Assembly: GCA_965204235.1 (NCBI GenBank)
Contig: OZ241979.1
Span: 868,001 to 932,000, forward strand
DNA length: 64,000 bases
Origin: JAJDTQ01 sp965204235
Lineage (GTDB): Bacteria; Desulfobacterota; Binatia; UBA9968; JAJDTQ01
Direction: 5' to 3'
In this document: one piece after another, positions 1 through 8,526 of the stretch
Layout: each line of letters begins with the position of its first letter
Numbering within the stretch: the stretch's first letter is position 1
The notes under the pieces: model-generated
What the model saw: the letters and a program-made list of their open reading frames with translations, nothing else
Told to the model about the DNA's origin: nothing
The model's database searches: none
Program-made: the position numbers and the translations under genes

Positions 1-1
1 C

Positions 2-547
2 AACAACACGCGGATGAACGCGTACGGCGCCAAGAAGGAGCGCAAGGTCATACGCAAGGTGCGCGACCTCATCACCCACTTCACGGGGAAGGCGCCCAAG
101 GGCTGGCTGGGTCCGGGCCTCGCGGAAACCTGGGACACGCCGGACTACCTGGCCGCCGCGGGGTTCGAGTACCTGTGCGACTGGGGCTGCGACGACCAGC
201 CCGTCCCCATGCGCGTCAAGGCGGGGCGCATGGTCACGGTCCCCTACCAGCAGGGGATCAACGACATCTCGCTGTTCGTCCACGCCAACCATACGCCGGC
301 GGAGTACCACCGGATGGTCTGCGACCAGTTCGACACCCTCTACCGGGAAGGCGAGCGGGGCGGACGGGTCATGGCCATCCCGCTGCACCCGTACGTCACC
401 GCCATGCCCTTCCGCATCGGCGCCCTGGACCGGGCCCTGGACTACATCTGCTCCCACGACGGCGTGTGGAGGACCACCGCGGGCGAGATCGCCGACTGGT
501 ACTACCAGCATTACTACCGGGCCCCGGACGGGCGGGTCCGGGAATGA
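2..547 (+). CDS. Polysaccharide deacetylase family protein, C-terminal part
   Basis: The gene enters the window already in frame, so its start is missing; about 181 codons remain. Sequence such as HPYVTAMPFRIGALDRAL near the end, with an upstream segment on a subject leaving the home frame for a Trp/Asp-rich loop (CDWGCDDQPVPM), matches the C-terminal half of PuuE-like/NodB-fold deacetylases, which remove acyl or formyl groups from carbohydrates or act as allantoinases. The NodB metal-binding Asp-His motifs would lie in the missing N-terminal half. It converges on the HyuB-like gene, with a dispersed repeat between the two stop codons. The family call is fairly secure; the substrate cannot be told. 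Confidence 0.7.
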   Translation, partial: NNTRMNAYGAKKERKVIRKVRDLITHFTGKAPKGWLGPGLAETWDTPDYLAAAGFEYLCDWGCDDQPVPMRVKAGRMVTVPYQQGINDISLFVHANHTPAEYHRMVCDQFDTLYREGERGGRVMAIPLHPYVTAMPFRIGALDRALDYICSHDGVWRTTAGEIADWYYQHYYRAPDGRVRE

Positions 548-559
548 CGCAACGGCGGG

Positions 560-728
560 AAACTCTAACAACGATATCCGTTCGTCCTGAGCGTAGCGTA
601 GCGGCCCCGTTCGTCCTGAGCGTAGCGTAGCGGCCCCGTTCGTCCTGAGCGTAGCGAAGTCGAAGGACACGCTTCCCCACAGGGAGAGGCGCCTCGAGCC
701 GGAATTGCTCGTGAGGTTCCGGCAGCCG
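560..728 (+). repeat. Dispersed repeat copy 1 with internal 29-bp tandem units
   Basis: Copy of the dispersed repeat whose core reads GTTCGTCCTGAGCGTAGCGA, then AGTCGAAGGAC and a ggagaggcgcc tail. Here the 5' part is tandemly repeated with a 29-bp period (starts at 581, 610 and 639). The arms GTCCT and AGGAC can pair around the core. It lies between two convergent genes. Confidence 0.85.
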
Positions 729-745
729 AACCTCACGAGGGCGTC

Positions 746-2971
746 TCACCCCTGCGGCCCCTCGCCGCCCACGGAGATGTCCATGAGGTCTTCCTCGCCG
801 CCCAGGGCGGGGCAGTACACGTCCACCTGGAGCAGGGTGGCGCACCCCGGACACACGTACAGGTGGAACCGCCCCAGGTAGTCCTCGCCGGAGGGGAGCC
901 GGGTCCCCGAAAGTTCCTCCGGACCCGCCGCCAGACGGACGCTGTGCTTCTTGTAGTTCTCCCGCGGGCTGCAGAACAGGTAGCCGCAGGAGACGCAGCG
1001 GACGGCCCGGGCGCCGGCGTCGTCCGACACGACCTCCAGGTACTCGTGCATCCGCAGCAACGAACGCCAGTTGCGCCCCTGGTCGGCAACGCCGGACGGA
1101 GCGAGCAGCGTTCCCGCGGCGAGACGCTCGGCGCGTATCTGCCGGCGCTTCTCCGCTGTGGCTTCCGCGTCCACCGCCGGGATCCCCGGGCCGAGGACGA
1201 CTCCGTAGATGCGTTCCGCGGTCTCCTTCGACACCGCCCGGATCCTCACGTCCCGGGCCACCCGCTCCGGCTCCCGTTCGAGAGGGTCGCCGAAGCCGCC
1301 GCCGCTGGCGGTGAAGTCGGACATCAGGCTGGACTCCGGCACCGCCACCCGCTCCGGGGCGCCCTCGGGAATGCGCAATTCTCCCCAGCCGTCCGACGCC
1401 ACCTGGGCGGGATGCGTGGGGTAGTCGCCGGCCTTCAGCCGCTCCCACACGTCCCCGGCAGGGTCGAACAGGGCCCGGAACGCGCCGCTGCCCACCGGGT
1501 AGCCGCCGAACAGCCCGAAGGCGCCCTGGGGGATGCCGCCGTAGGGTTTGTAGTCGTTGGTGAAGTCCCGGGAGCCATAGACCATGGTGACGCGGAAGCT
1601 GCCGAGGCCGCCGCGGTGCTTGCCGGCGCCGGGGCCGTCCATGTTGTGGTTGCGAGTGAAATAGAGGAGCGGGTACTGCATCTCGATGCGCTCCACGTCG
1701 CTGATGCCGCCGGAGGGGATGTTCATGTGGCCGCCGGTGTTGACGCCGTCCCGGTGCGGCGCGGCGCCCAGTCCGCCGCCGTGGATGTCGTAGATCCCCT
1801 GGGCGGTGCGGATGCCCTCCCGGTTGGTGCCGCCGGGGAAATACCCCGGCCCGCCCGCGGCCCAGAGGCCGTACCAGCTCGCGTTGACGTCCTCCAAGCG
1901 GCCGGCGGCGTAGAGCATCTTGGCCATGCACTCGACCACCGCGGCCACCAGCTTCTCGCCGATCCAGGGCGCAAAGCCGCAGGCCGCGGGGAACACGCAG
2001 TTGAGCACCGTCCCTTCGGGCACGGACACCTCCACCGGCGCGAGCTTCCCGTCGCTCCAGGGCACGTCCCAGAAGAGCGTGTTGGTGAGGGCGACCCCCA
2101 CGTGGGCCACGGTGCTGGGCAACGTGGAGTTGGCGTCGTTGGCCATCTGCGGGCTGCTGCCGTCGAAGTCCAGCTTCAGCCGATCCCCCTCCTTGTCGGC
2201 GGTGCATATGACCCGGATGGGCATGGCCCTGCCGGTCCGCTTGTCCAGCGCCGTGGTATAGATGCGCGACACCCACCGGCCGTCCGGCAGGGAGCGGAGC
2301 TTGGCCCGCGCCATCTCCTCGGAGTCCCGGATGGTCTTCCGGCCCGCGGCCTCGAGGAACTCCGGACCGAACTTGTCCAGCAGCTCCAGGTAGCGCTTGC
2401 CGCACACGTTGTTGCCGGCGATCATGGCCTTCATGTCGAGACCCACGTACTGCGGGTCGCGGCACTGCTCGGTCAGGGTCCGGAAGACGTCCTCGCGGAA
2501 CTCGCCCTTCTCCACCACCTTGACGCCGAGGATGCGGATGCCCTCGTGGAAGATCTCGGAGGCCGCGCCCCGAAGCAGTCCTCCGGTGTCCGCGGTGTGG
2601 GTGCTGGTGGCGGTCCAGGCGATCAGTTCGCCCCGGTGGAACAGGGGCTTGATGACCATCATGTCGTAGGTGTGGGAGCCGGCCACGTAGGGGTCGTTGA
2701 AGAAGATCTGGTCCCCGTCGAAGAAGCCCGGAGACTCGCCGTACCACTCGATGAGGTACTTGATGGCGTCGGAGGTGGCGCCGGCGAACCGCAGGTGGCC
2801 CGAGCAGGCCAGCACCATCTTCCCCCCGGTATCGTAGAACGAGCTCATGACCTCGCCGCCCTGGGCCACGATGGGAGAGGCCGTCACCCGCTGGAGGGTC
2901 TGGCGCCCTTCCTCCCCGATGGCCCACAACCGATGCAGGAACACTTCGTACCGGACCGGATCCATGTCCAT
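746..2971 (-). CDS. HyuB / acetone carboxylase alpha-like protein with C-terminal zinc-ribbon (acetone carboxylase gamma-like) domain
   Basis: A 741-aa protein. Residues 1 to about 560 are a hydantoinase B (N-methylhydantoinase/acetone or acetophenone carboxylase) domain, seen in DPVRYEVFLHRLWAI, MVIKPLFHRGELIAW and the glycine-rich IPSGGISDVERIE. Family members work with a HyuA-type ATPase partner to hydrolyse or carboxylate their substrate using ATP. The last ~85 residues carry CVSCGYLFC (Cys 659, 662, 667) and CPGCATL (Cys 707, 710), resembling the small zinc-binding gamma subunit of acetone carboxylase. The frame stays open into the upstream repeat, but the ATG at 2971 has a GAGGAAAC ribosome site and begins at the conserved N-terminus, so the longer start is rejected. 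No HyuA partner lies in the window. Confidence 0.85.
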   Translation of the reverse strand: MDMDPVRYEVFLHRLWAIGEEGRQTLQRVTASPIVAQGGEVMSSFYDTGGKMVLACSGHLRFAGATSDAIKYLIEWYGESPGFFDGDQIFFNDPYVAGSHTYDMMVIKPLFHRGELIAWTATSTHTADTGGLLRGAASEIFHEGIRILGVKVVEKGEFREDVFRTLTEQCRDPQYVGLDMKAMIAGNNVCGKRYLELLDKFGPEFLEAAGRKTIRDSEEMARAKLRSLPDGRWVSRIYTTALDKRTGRAMPIRVICTADKEGDRLKLDFDGSSPQMANDANSTLPSTVAHVGVALTNTLFWDVPWSDGKLAPVEVSVPEGTVLNCVFPAACGFAPWIGEKLVAAVVECMAKMLYAAGRLEDVNASWYGLWAAGGPGYFPGGTNREGIRTAQGIYDIHGGGLGAAPHRDGVNTGGHMNIPSGGISDVERIEMQYPLLYFTRNHNMDGPGAGKHRGGLGSFRVTMVYGSRDFTNDYKPYGGIPQGAFGLFGGYPVGSGAFRALFDPAGDVWERLKAGDYPTHPAQVASDGWGELRIPEGAPERVAVPESSLMSDFTASGGGFGDPLEREPERVARDVRIRAVSKETAERIYGVVLGPGIPAVDAEATAEKRRQIRAERLAAGTLLAPSGVADQGRNWRSLLRMHEYLEVVSDDAGARAVRCVSCGYLFCSPRENYKKHSVRLAAGPEELSGTRLPSGEDYLGRFHLYVCPGCATLLQVDVYCPALGGEEDLMDISVGGEGPQG

Positions 2972-3009
2972 GACGTTTCCTCGCGTGGCTCGCCCCGCCG
3001 CCGTGTCCC

Positions 3010-3130
3010 ATCGCCCAGCGCGAACCTCTGACCCATTCCGGATCGAGGCGCCTTTCCCCATGGAAAAGCGCGTCCTTCGACTCCGCTTCGCTACGCTCAG
3101 GACGAACGGGGGCAATCGTTCCGGGTTTCC
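3010..3130 (-). repeat. Dispersed repeat copy 2 (inverted orientation)
   Basis: Runs ggatcgaggcgcctttcccc, then CGCGTCCTTCGACTCCGCTT and a gctcaggacgaacggg end: the reverse complement of copy 1's core. It sits directly upstream of the HyuB-like gene and adds a spurious in-frame peptide extension to it. Confidence 0.85.
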
Positions 3131-3206
3131 TAACCCGAACCGCCGCCCATTGCCAACCGGCGAGACCCCGCCGACCCCCGCGGTATGACGGCGCCGCGCC
3201 GCGGCG

Positions 3207-3869
3207 TCACGGACTTTCCCTTGGCGGGGGCGGACCCCAGCGGGGCTCGCGCCGGACGCGGCGGTTCCACCAGACGATGAGCGGCGTGATCAGGAGGGTC
3301 GGGAGGATCCAGGCGAGCCATGCCGGCCGGGTGTTGACGTTGACGACCACCACCGCGGTGACGGTGGCGATGGTCCCGGACAGCATGTTGGTGAGGTGCC
3401 GGGCGATGCGTTGGCGAGCGGACCGGGGCCGCGTCCGGTGGTAGCGCAGGTCCACGGCGCTCAGCGCCAGCGCGATGAACCCGAATACGGCCATGGTGAC
3501 CCATTGGCCGTCGCCCTCCACGAAGAGCACGGCGCCGTAGCCCCACATGGCCAGTCCGGTGAGCCCCATGACCGCCGCCGCAGCCCAGTCCACCGCCTGC
3601 GGGACCCCGCTCCCGTTCCGGGCGAAGCGCCAGCCGGCGAACACGAGGTAGAAGCTGAACACGGCCACCAGCGACAGCAGCGCGTCCGACGCAGCCACGG
3701 CCAACGGCAGCGCGGTCATGGCCACCAGTCCCATGGCCGCGGCATAGACCCTCCCTGCCCTCCTGTGAGGGGCGCCGCCCTTGACCGTGAGCAGCGCCGC
3801 CGCGACCGCGGCCAACGCCGCCGAACCCGCGGCGATGTGGATGACGAGCAGAACGGCGATGATGTCCAT
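3207..3869 (-). CDS. Small integral membrane protein, DUF2306-like
   Basis: 220 aa, almost entirely hydrophobic, with about seven predicted transmembrane segments starting at the N-terminus (MDIIAVLLVIHIAAGSAAL). The pattern HRRAGRVYAAAM after the first two helices, with His and Arg at the membrane edge, is typical of DUF2306-type bacterial membrane proteins of unknown function. The ATG at 3869 is chosen because everything upstream in frame derives from a palindromic repeat. Its gene diverges from the MOSC gene. No function can be assigned. Confidence 0.65.
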   Translation of the reverse strand: MDIIAVLLVIHIAAGSAALAAVAAALLTVKGGAPHRRAGRVYAAAMGLVAMTALPLAVAASDALLSLVAVFSFYLVFAGWRFARNGSGVPQAVDWAAAAVMGLTGLAMWGYGAVLFVEGDGQWVTMAVFGFIALALSAVDLRYHRTRPRSARQRIARHLTNMLSGTIATVTAVVVVNVNTRPAWLAWILPTLLITPLIVWWNRRVRREPRWGPPPPRESP

Positions 3870-3916
3870 GCCCCCAATGTAAAGCCGGGAACCGTGGATT
3901 GCGAACCGGGAGTTCC

Positions 3917-4004
3917 CTTCGCCCCTGCGTATGCGGGAACCCGCACCGCATCCCTGAGCACGTCCCCCGCGACTTGCCTTCGCCCCCGCGTACGCGGGAA
4001 CCCG
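3917..4004. repeat. Two copies of a short palindromic repeat
   Basis: Two near-identical units at 3917-3943 and 3977-4004, with core TTCGCCCCCGCGTACGCGGG followed by aacccg. The centre CCCGCGTACGCGGG is a perfect palindrome in the second unit and slightly degenerate in the first. They lie between divergent genes, and the element resembles the small palindromic repeats common between genes of GC-rich bacteria. Confidence 0.7.
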
Positions 4005-4062
4005 GCTTCCTCCGGGTCCACTCCCTTGACAAACCGGGAAACCCGGCGCTAAGGGAGTCCGC

Positions 4063-4515
4063 ATGGGTACGGTTTACGAGATCTACGTTGCGCCCGAAGG
4101 CGGCGCGCGCATGCAGAAAGTCCATGAGGCGGAGGCCGTGGCCGGCATGGGCCTCGAGGGCGACCGCTACTGCGAGCGGGGGGGCCACTACAGCGGGGGG
4201 GACGAGTGCCAGGTCACCCTCATCGAAGCGGAGGACCTGGAGTCCGTGGCGGCCGCCTCGGACCTGCGCGTGCTCCACGGCGAGCACCGGCGCAACATCG
4301 TCACCCGGGACGTCCGCCTTGCCGACCTGGCGGGACGCGCCTTTCGCGCAGGGGAAGCGGTCCTGGCCTTCGACCGGCCGCGGCCGCCGTGCGCCTACAT
4401 CGAGTCCCTTACCGAGCCGGGCCTGACCCGGGCCCTGGTCGGCAAGAGCGGGGTCTGCGCGCTGGTGGTCAAGGGCGGCGCCATACGGCCCGGCGACGAG
4501 ATCACCGTGCTCTGA
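4063..4515 (+). CDS. MOSC domain protein
   Basis: 150 aa, a stand-alone MOSC (molybdenum cofactor sulfurase C-terminal) domain. Hallmarks are GLEGDRYCERGGHYSG near residue 30, the Arg-Asn pair in HGEHRRNIVTRDV, and CAYIESL followed by GKSGVCALVVKGG, where the conserved Cys may carry persulfide or bind cofactor. MOSC proteins deliver sulfur to, or bind, molybdenum cofactor, for example in detoxification reductases. The ATG follows AAGGGAG. An MFS gene begins 8 nt downstream and is probably co-transcribed. A link to the molybdenum hydroxylase at the far end of the window is possible but unproven. Confidence 0.85.
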   Translation: MGTVYEIYVAPEGGARMQKVHEAEAVAGMGLEGDRYCERGGHYSGGDECQVTLIEAEDLESVAAASDLRVLHGEHRRNIVTRDVRLADLAGRAFRAGEAVLAFDRPRPPCAYIESLTEPGLTRALVGKSGVCALVVKGGAIRPGDEITVL

Positions 4516-4522
4516 CTACGCA

Positions 4523-5785
4523 GTGCAACCCCCGACGCCGCACCGAGTCCGTCCACCGTCCACGTACCCGTTCTTCTACGGTTGGGTCATCCTGCTGGGA
4601 GGCTTCCTCGTCCTGGCGGTGGACGGCGGGGTGCGCTTCTCCTTCGGCATCCTCGTCAAGCCGCTGGCCGCGGAGTTCGGATGGGACCGGGGCGCGGTCA
4701 CGTTCGCCTACACCCTGAACATGCTCGTGTTCGGCTTCGGGCAGATGGTGGCGGGAAGGCTGCTGGACCGGTACGGACCTCGCCTGCTCTTCTCGGTCTC
4801 GGCCCTGGTGGCGGCCGCGGGCCTCCTGCTCACCTCCCGCACCCAATCGCTCCCGGAGCTCTACCTCTACTACGGAGTCGTCACCGCGGTGGGCATATCG
4901 GGCATCACCATCGGCGTGGTGACGTCCACCATCTCCCGGTGGTTCCGGAGCCTGCGGGGACTGATGGGCGGCATCGCCATCACCGGCACGTCCTTCGGAC
5001 ACTTCCTCGTGGTCCCGGCATTGGCGTACTCCCTGGCGCACTACGGTTGGCGCGGCTCGTGGGTCGGCCTGGGGATCCTGGTCTGCCTGGTGGTGGTCCC
5101 CATCGCGCTGGCGGTCATGAAGAAGGAACCCGCGGAGGTGTCCCAGACGCCCTACAGACGGGCGACCCGCGGCCTCAAGGCCCCGGCCTCCTTCCGTACG
5201 GCGGAGACCTCGCCCCGGGAGGCATTCCTCTCCCGGAGCTTCTTCTTCGTGGCCGTGAGCTACTTCATCTGCGGCTTCCACGATTTCTTCTTCCTGACCC
5301 AGTTCATCCCCTTCGCCACCGACGTGGGCCTGACCAACCAGCGCGCCTCGAACATCCAGGGGGTGGCCGGCCTGCTCAGCGCCCTGGGTCTGCTGACCTT
5401 CCCGATACTGGTGGAGAAGGCGGGCCACGCCCTCCCCCTGGCCTTCATGTTCCTCCTTCGCGCCGTCGCCTTCGCGCTGCTGACGCTGGGGTCCGGGGAA
5501 ACCGCCATCTCCGCGGCAGCGTGGTTGATGGGGTTCACGCTGCTGGCCACCGCACCGCTGGCCGCGGCCATGACCGGCGACTACTACGGCGTCCGCAACA
5601 TCGGCCTCATCACCGGCGCCATCCTCTGGGTGCACCATACCGGCGGGGCCCTGGGCGCACTCCTGGGAGGCCTGGCATACGACTGGACGAACTCCTACGC
5701 GGTCATGTTCCTGGCGTGCCTGCTCACGTCGCTGACCGGCGTCGCCACCGGCCTGAGAGTGCGGCCGCCGAAACGGAACCCGTGA
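4523..5785 (+). CDS. MFS transporter, oxalate/formate or monocarboxylate type
   Basis: 420 aa with 12 predicted transmembrane helices, starting at a GTG eight bases after the MOSC stop. The N-terminal FFYGWVILLGGFLVLAVDGG and the motif GRLLDRYGPRLL (MFS motif A, loop 2-3) mark the major facilitator superfamily. The YGW opening is common in OxlT and monocarboxylate-porter-like members that exchange small organic acids. No earlier ATG is compatible with the MOSC gene. The substrate is inferred only by family and by the organic-acid catabolic genes nearby. Confidence 0.85.
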   Translation: MQPPTPHRVRPPSTYPFFYGWVILLGGFLVLAVDGGVRFSFGILVKPLAAEFGWDRGAVTFAYTLNMLVFGFGQMVAGRLLDRYGPRLLFSVSALVAAAGLLLTSRTQSLPELYLYYGVVTAVGISGITIGVVTSTISRWFRSLRGLMGGIAITGTSFGHFLVVPALAYSLAHYGWRGSWVGLGILVCLVVVPIALAVMKKEPAEVSQTPYRRATRGLKAPASFRTAETSPREAFLSRSFFFVAVSYFICGFHDFFFLTQFIPFATDVGLTNQRASNIQGVAGLLSALGLLTFPILVEKAGHALPLAFMFLLRAVAFALLTLGSGETAISAAAWLMGFTLLATAPLAAAMTGDYYGVRNIGLITGAILWVHHTGGALGALLGGLAYDWTNSYAVMFLACLLTSLTGVATGLRVRPPKRNP

Positions 5786-5896
5786 CCGGCGAGGCGGTCC
5801 GAAGGCCCGAGACCGGAGGGCCGCGGCCGCATCCGGGACCGGACCGGTCCGAGGGTCCGCTCCCGCGTGCGCGCGCCCCGGTGGAGCGGGTGGGCG

Positions 5897-7030
5897 TCAG
5901 CCTCCGGCGACCCGAAAGCGCGCCACGAAACGGCTGTCGAGGCGATGCTTCCACCGCCAGCACCACCGGGCGTGGACGGCCCAGCCCCAGTAGTCGAGCA
6001 GCGCCTTGCCGTCGCCCGTGTTGAGCAGCCGCAGGAAGTCGGGCTGGGGCGCGTACCGGGCCAGGGGCTCGCCGCGCGCGAACGAGTGGAGGTTGCGCCA
6101 CAGGACCGGTCCCTGGCGCACGGCATGGACCCCGGCCTTGGGGGCGCCTCCGTCCGCCAGCGTGCCGCTGTCGCCCACTGCGAAGACGTGGGCCGCGCCC
6201 GTGGACTGGAGGGTGTTCCGGATGAGCAGGAACCCCCTCGGGTCCTTGGGCAGGTCCACGCTCTCCAGGACGGGCGGCGGAGCCGCGGCAGTGGCCAGCA
6301 CCACCACGTCCGCGGGGATGCGGCGGCCGTCGGCGCACACCGCCTCCCCCTCGGTCACCCGGGTCACCCGCCTGCCCGTGAGGACGTCCACTCCCCGCGC
6401 CCGCAGCAGCCGCTCCACCTTGCGCAACGCCCCGGGGGACAGTCCAGCGCCGATGCGATCCCCCGCCTCCACCAGGCTCAGGCGCAAGGGGCCCGCGGTC
6501 CGGCGCACGTACCCGGGCAGGCACAGGCCGAGCTCGATGCCGCCGGCGCCGCCCCCCACCACCAGCACCCGCACCGGGCCGCCGTCCCGCGGGCGCAACC
6601 CGTGCAGGCGCTCTCGAAGCCGCGACACGAAGGTCTGCATGGGCTTCACCGGAACCAGCGCGCCGCCGGACGCCTCCCTGCCCGGGGCGCCCGGGACCGA
6701 CCCCACCCCCACGGACAGCACGTCGAAGCCCACCGGTTCCCGTCCCTCGAAGCGGACCCGCCGAGCCTCCAGGTCCACGGCGCAGGCGGGGGCCGCCACG
6801 AGCTCGGCGCCCGCGGCGCGGGCAAGGCCGCGGAGGTCGATCTCCAGTCGTCCGGGCGGATACTGACCGGCCAGGGTTGCCGGCAACATTCCCGAATACG
6901 CGGCGACGGGGAAGCTCGAGACGCACACGAGCCGGGCGCCGGGGATGGGCCGCCGGCGCCACATGCGCAGCACGTGGGCGTTGGCGTGCCCCACGCCCAG
7001 CAGGACGATCTGCCGCAGGGGTCCGTTCAC
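5897..7030 (-). CDS. FAD-dependent NDH-like oxidoreductase (family also found fused to SelD)
   Basis: 377 aa. The N-terminal IVLLGVGHANAHVL is an unusual FAD-binding GxGxxxxH loop, followed by AAYSGMLPATLAGQY; a second Rossmann motif VLVVGGGAGGIELG (around 170-183) binds NAD(P)H, and HVFAVGDSGTL is the C-terminal FAD contact. This pattern fits the pyridine nucleotide-disulfide oxidoreductase family that can occur as an N-terminal extension of selenophosphate synthetase, without redox CxxC. The GTG start at 7030 overlaps the upstream UbiD stop as GTGA, so translation is probably coupled. In-frame sequence further upstream is only antisense to UbiD. It could act as an electron donor or flavin reductase, but that is a guess. 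Confidence 0.75.
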   Translation of the reverse strand: MNGPLRQIVLLGVGHANAHVLRMWRRRPIPGARLVCVSSFPVAAYSGMLPATLAGQYPPGRLEIDLRGLARAAGAELVAAPACAVDLEARRVRFEGREPVGFDVLSVGVGSVPGAPGREASGGALVPVKPMQTFVSRLRERLHGLRPRDGGPVRVLVVGGGAGGIELGLCLPGYVRRTAGPLRLSLVEAGDRIGAGLSPGALRKVERLLRARGVDVLTGRRVTRVTEGEAVCADGRRIPADVVVLATAAAPPPVLESVDLPKDPRGFLLIRNTLQSTGAAHVFAVGDSGTLADGGAPKAGVHAVRQGPVLWRNLHSFARGEPLARYAPQPDFLRLLNTGDGKALLDYWGWAVHARWCWRWKHRLDSRFVARFRVAGG

Positions 7031-8511
7031 CCGGCAGTTCGGCGCCCCCGCACCACCCGGTCCAGCTCGTCCTTCCACCCCGCGGACACCCGGTCGCGGG
7101 TGTCCGGATCCATGCGGCTCACCGCGGGGAACCGTTCCTTCCACTCGAAGGGTCGGGTGGCGTCGATGATGGCGCGCGAGTTCAGGCCCTTGCGGTCCCG
7201 GGGGATGATGGGGTCCAGCGGCCCGCTCCAGGCGCGGCGGATGATGTCGATGGACTCCTCGGGGTTCGAGCGCGTGCACAGGGCCCACACCACTTCGTTC
7301 AGGTTGGTGATGTCCACGTCGTCGTCCACCACCACCACGTAGCGGCCGAGGTAGGCGCCCGCGTGGCACTGGGCGGCCATGAGCGCCGCCTGCTTGGCGT
7401 GGCCCGGGTAGCGCTGCCGGACCGCCACCACGATCAGGAAACGCTGGGCCGGCGGCGGCACGTACACGCCGCAAACGTCCGGCACGCCGCCCTGCTCCAC
7501 CCCGTTCCAGATCATGGCCGACCGCAGCATGGAGCGGTACATGCCGTGGATGGTGGGCCGGAAGGGCGGCGCGCCGGTGAGGATGGGGTCGTCCCGGTGG
7601 TAGAGGGCCTTCAACTGCACCACCGGCTCGGCCCGGCGCGCGCTGGCGTAGTAGCCGGTCCACTCGCCGAAGGGGCCTTCGGGCCGGGTGTCGCCGGGAA
7701 CGATCTCCCCCTCAATGACGATCTCCGCGGCCGCGGGCACCCGCAGGCCGGTGAGAGGGGCTTCGATGACGCTCAGGGGCTGCTGCACCAGCCCGCCCGC
7801 CCAGGCGTACTCGCTCATGCCCGGGGGCACCGCCTGGGACGCGGCCACGAACATCAGCGGATGCTGGCCGAAGGCCATGGCCACCGGAACCGGCTTGCCC
7901 GCCCGAAGGGTCTTCTCCATGTGCATGCGGCCGTGCTTGCCCGGGGAGATGTAGAGGGCCACCTTGTCCGGCTCGTGGACCATGACCCGGTAGCAGCCCA
8001 CGTTCTCCGCGCCCGTCTCCGGGTCCCGGGTGACCACCAGGTGCGCGGTGCCCAGGTAGCGGCCGCCGTCGCCCGAGTGCCAGCGGGGCACGGGAACGGC
8101 GAGGATGTCGATGTCCTTGCCCGTGCGGCGGTTCTCCAGCACCGGACCCCAGGACACCACCCGGGGCTCCCGCGGCTCCAGGCTTCCCAGCCGCGTGCGC
8201 AACCGCTGGATGACCTCGATGGCGCCGAGGTCCAGGGGCAGGTCGAGCGTCAGCGCGGTGCGCTCCATGGTCTCCATCATGTTGACCAGGACGCGCCCGT
8301 CTCCGCGGTGGCCCGCGACCCGGTCGAACAGGAGCGCCGGCGGGGCCGGCAGCCGCTCGCACACGATCTCGTTCAGGGCACCGATCTCCAGGTCCCAGTG
8401 CGCCCCGGAGACCCGTTCCAACTGGCCGATCCCTTCCACTTGTCCGAGCCACGTCCGAAGGTCGTCGAACGGCGTCAGTTCCGGATCCTGCCTGCGCTGG
8501 GGTCTCGCCAT
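7027..8511 (-). CDS. UbiD family decarboxylase (first copy)
   Basis: 494 aa, the usual UbiD length. Recognisable blocks are ENVGCYRVMVHEPDK and KHGRMHMEK in the prenylated-FMN/metal binding region (about 170-195), and EGPFGEWTGYYA (about 277-288), which carries conserved acidic residues. UbiD enzymes reversibly decarboxylate aromatic or alpha,beta-unsaturated acids using prFMN made by UbiX; no ubiX is present in the window. The start has GGGAGGTGA in front. It lies between a gentisate-dioxygenase-like cupin gene and the coupled NDH-like gene, suggesting an aromatic-acid pathway. It is clearly divergent from the second UbiD at 58.2 kb. Confidence 0.9.
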   Translation of the reverse strand: MARPQRRQDPELTPFDDLRTWLGQVEGIGQLERVSGAHWDLEIGALNEIVCERLPAPPALLFDRVAGHRGDGRVLVNMMETMERTALTLDLPLDLGAIEVIQRLRTRLGSLEPREPRVVSWGPVLENRRTGKDIDILAVPVPRWHSGDGGRYLGTAHLVVTRDPETGAENVGCYRVMVHEPDKVALYISPGKHGRMHMEKTLRAGKPVPVAMAFGQHPLMFVAASQAVPPGMSEYAWAGGLVQQPLSVIEAPLTGLRVPAAAEIVIEGEIVPGDTRPEGPFGEWTGYYASARRAEPVVQLKALYHRDDPILTGAPPFRPTIHGMYRSMLRSAMIWNGVEQGGVPDVCGVYVPPPAQRFLIVVAVRQRYPGHAKQAALMAAQCHAGAYLGRYVVVVDDDVDITNLNEVVWALCTRSNPEESIDIIRRAWSGPLDPIIPRDRKGLNSRAIIDATRPFEWKERFPAVSRMDPDTRDRVSAGWKDELDRVVRGRRTAG

Positions 8512-8526
8512 GGGGTCACCTCCCGG

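Noticed and set aside
581..668. 29-bp tandem units as a CRISPR array
   Set aside because: The units abut one another with no spacers and belong to the dispersed repeat.
2972..3115. N-terminal extension of the HyuB-like protein
   Set aside because: It is translated from a dispersed repeat, and the ATG at 2971 has a ribosome site and the conserved start.
4026..4055. TTGACA/TAAGGG promoter for the MOSC gene
   Set aside because: The -10 is poor and overlaps the ribosome site, so transcription would start too close to the ATG.
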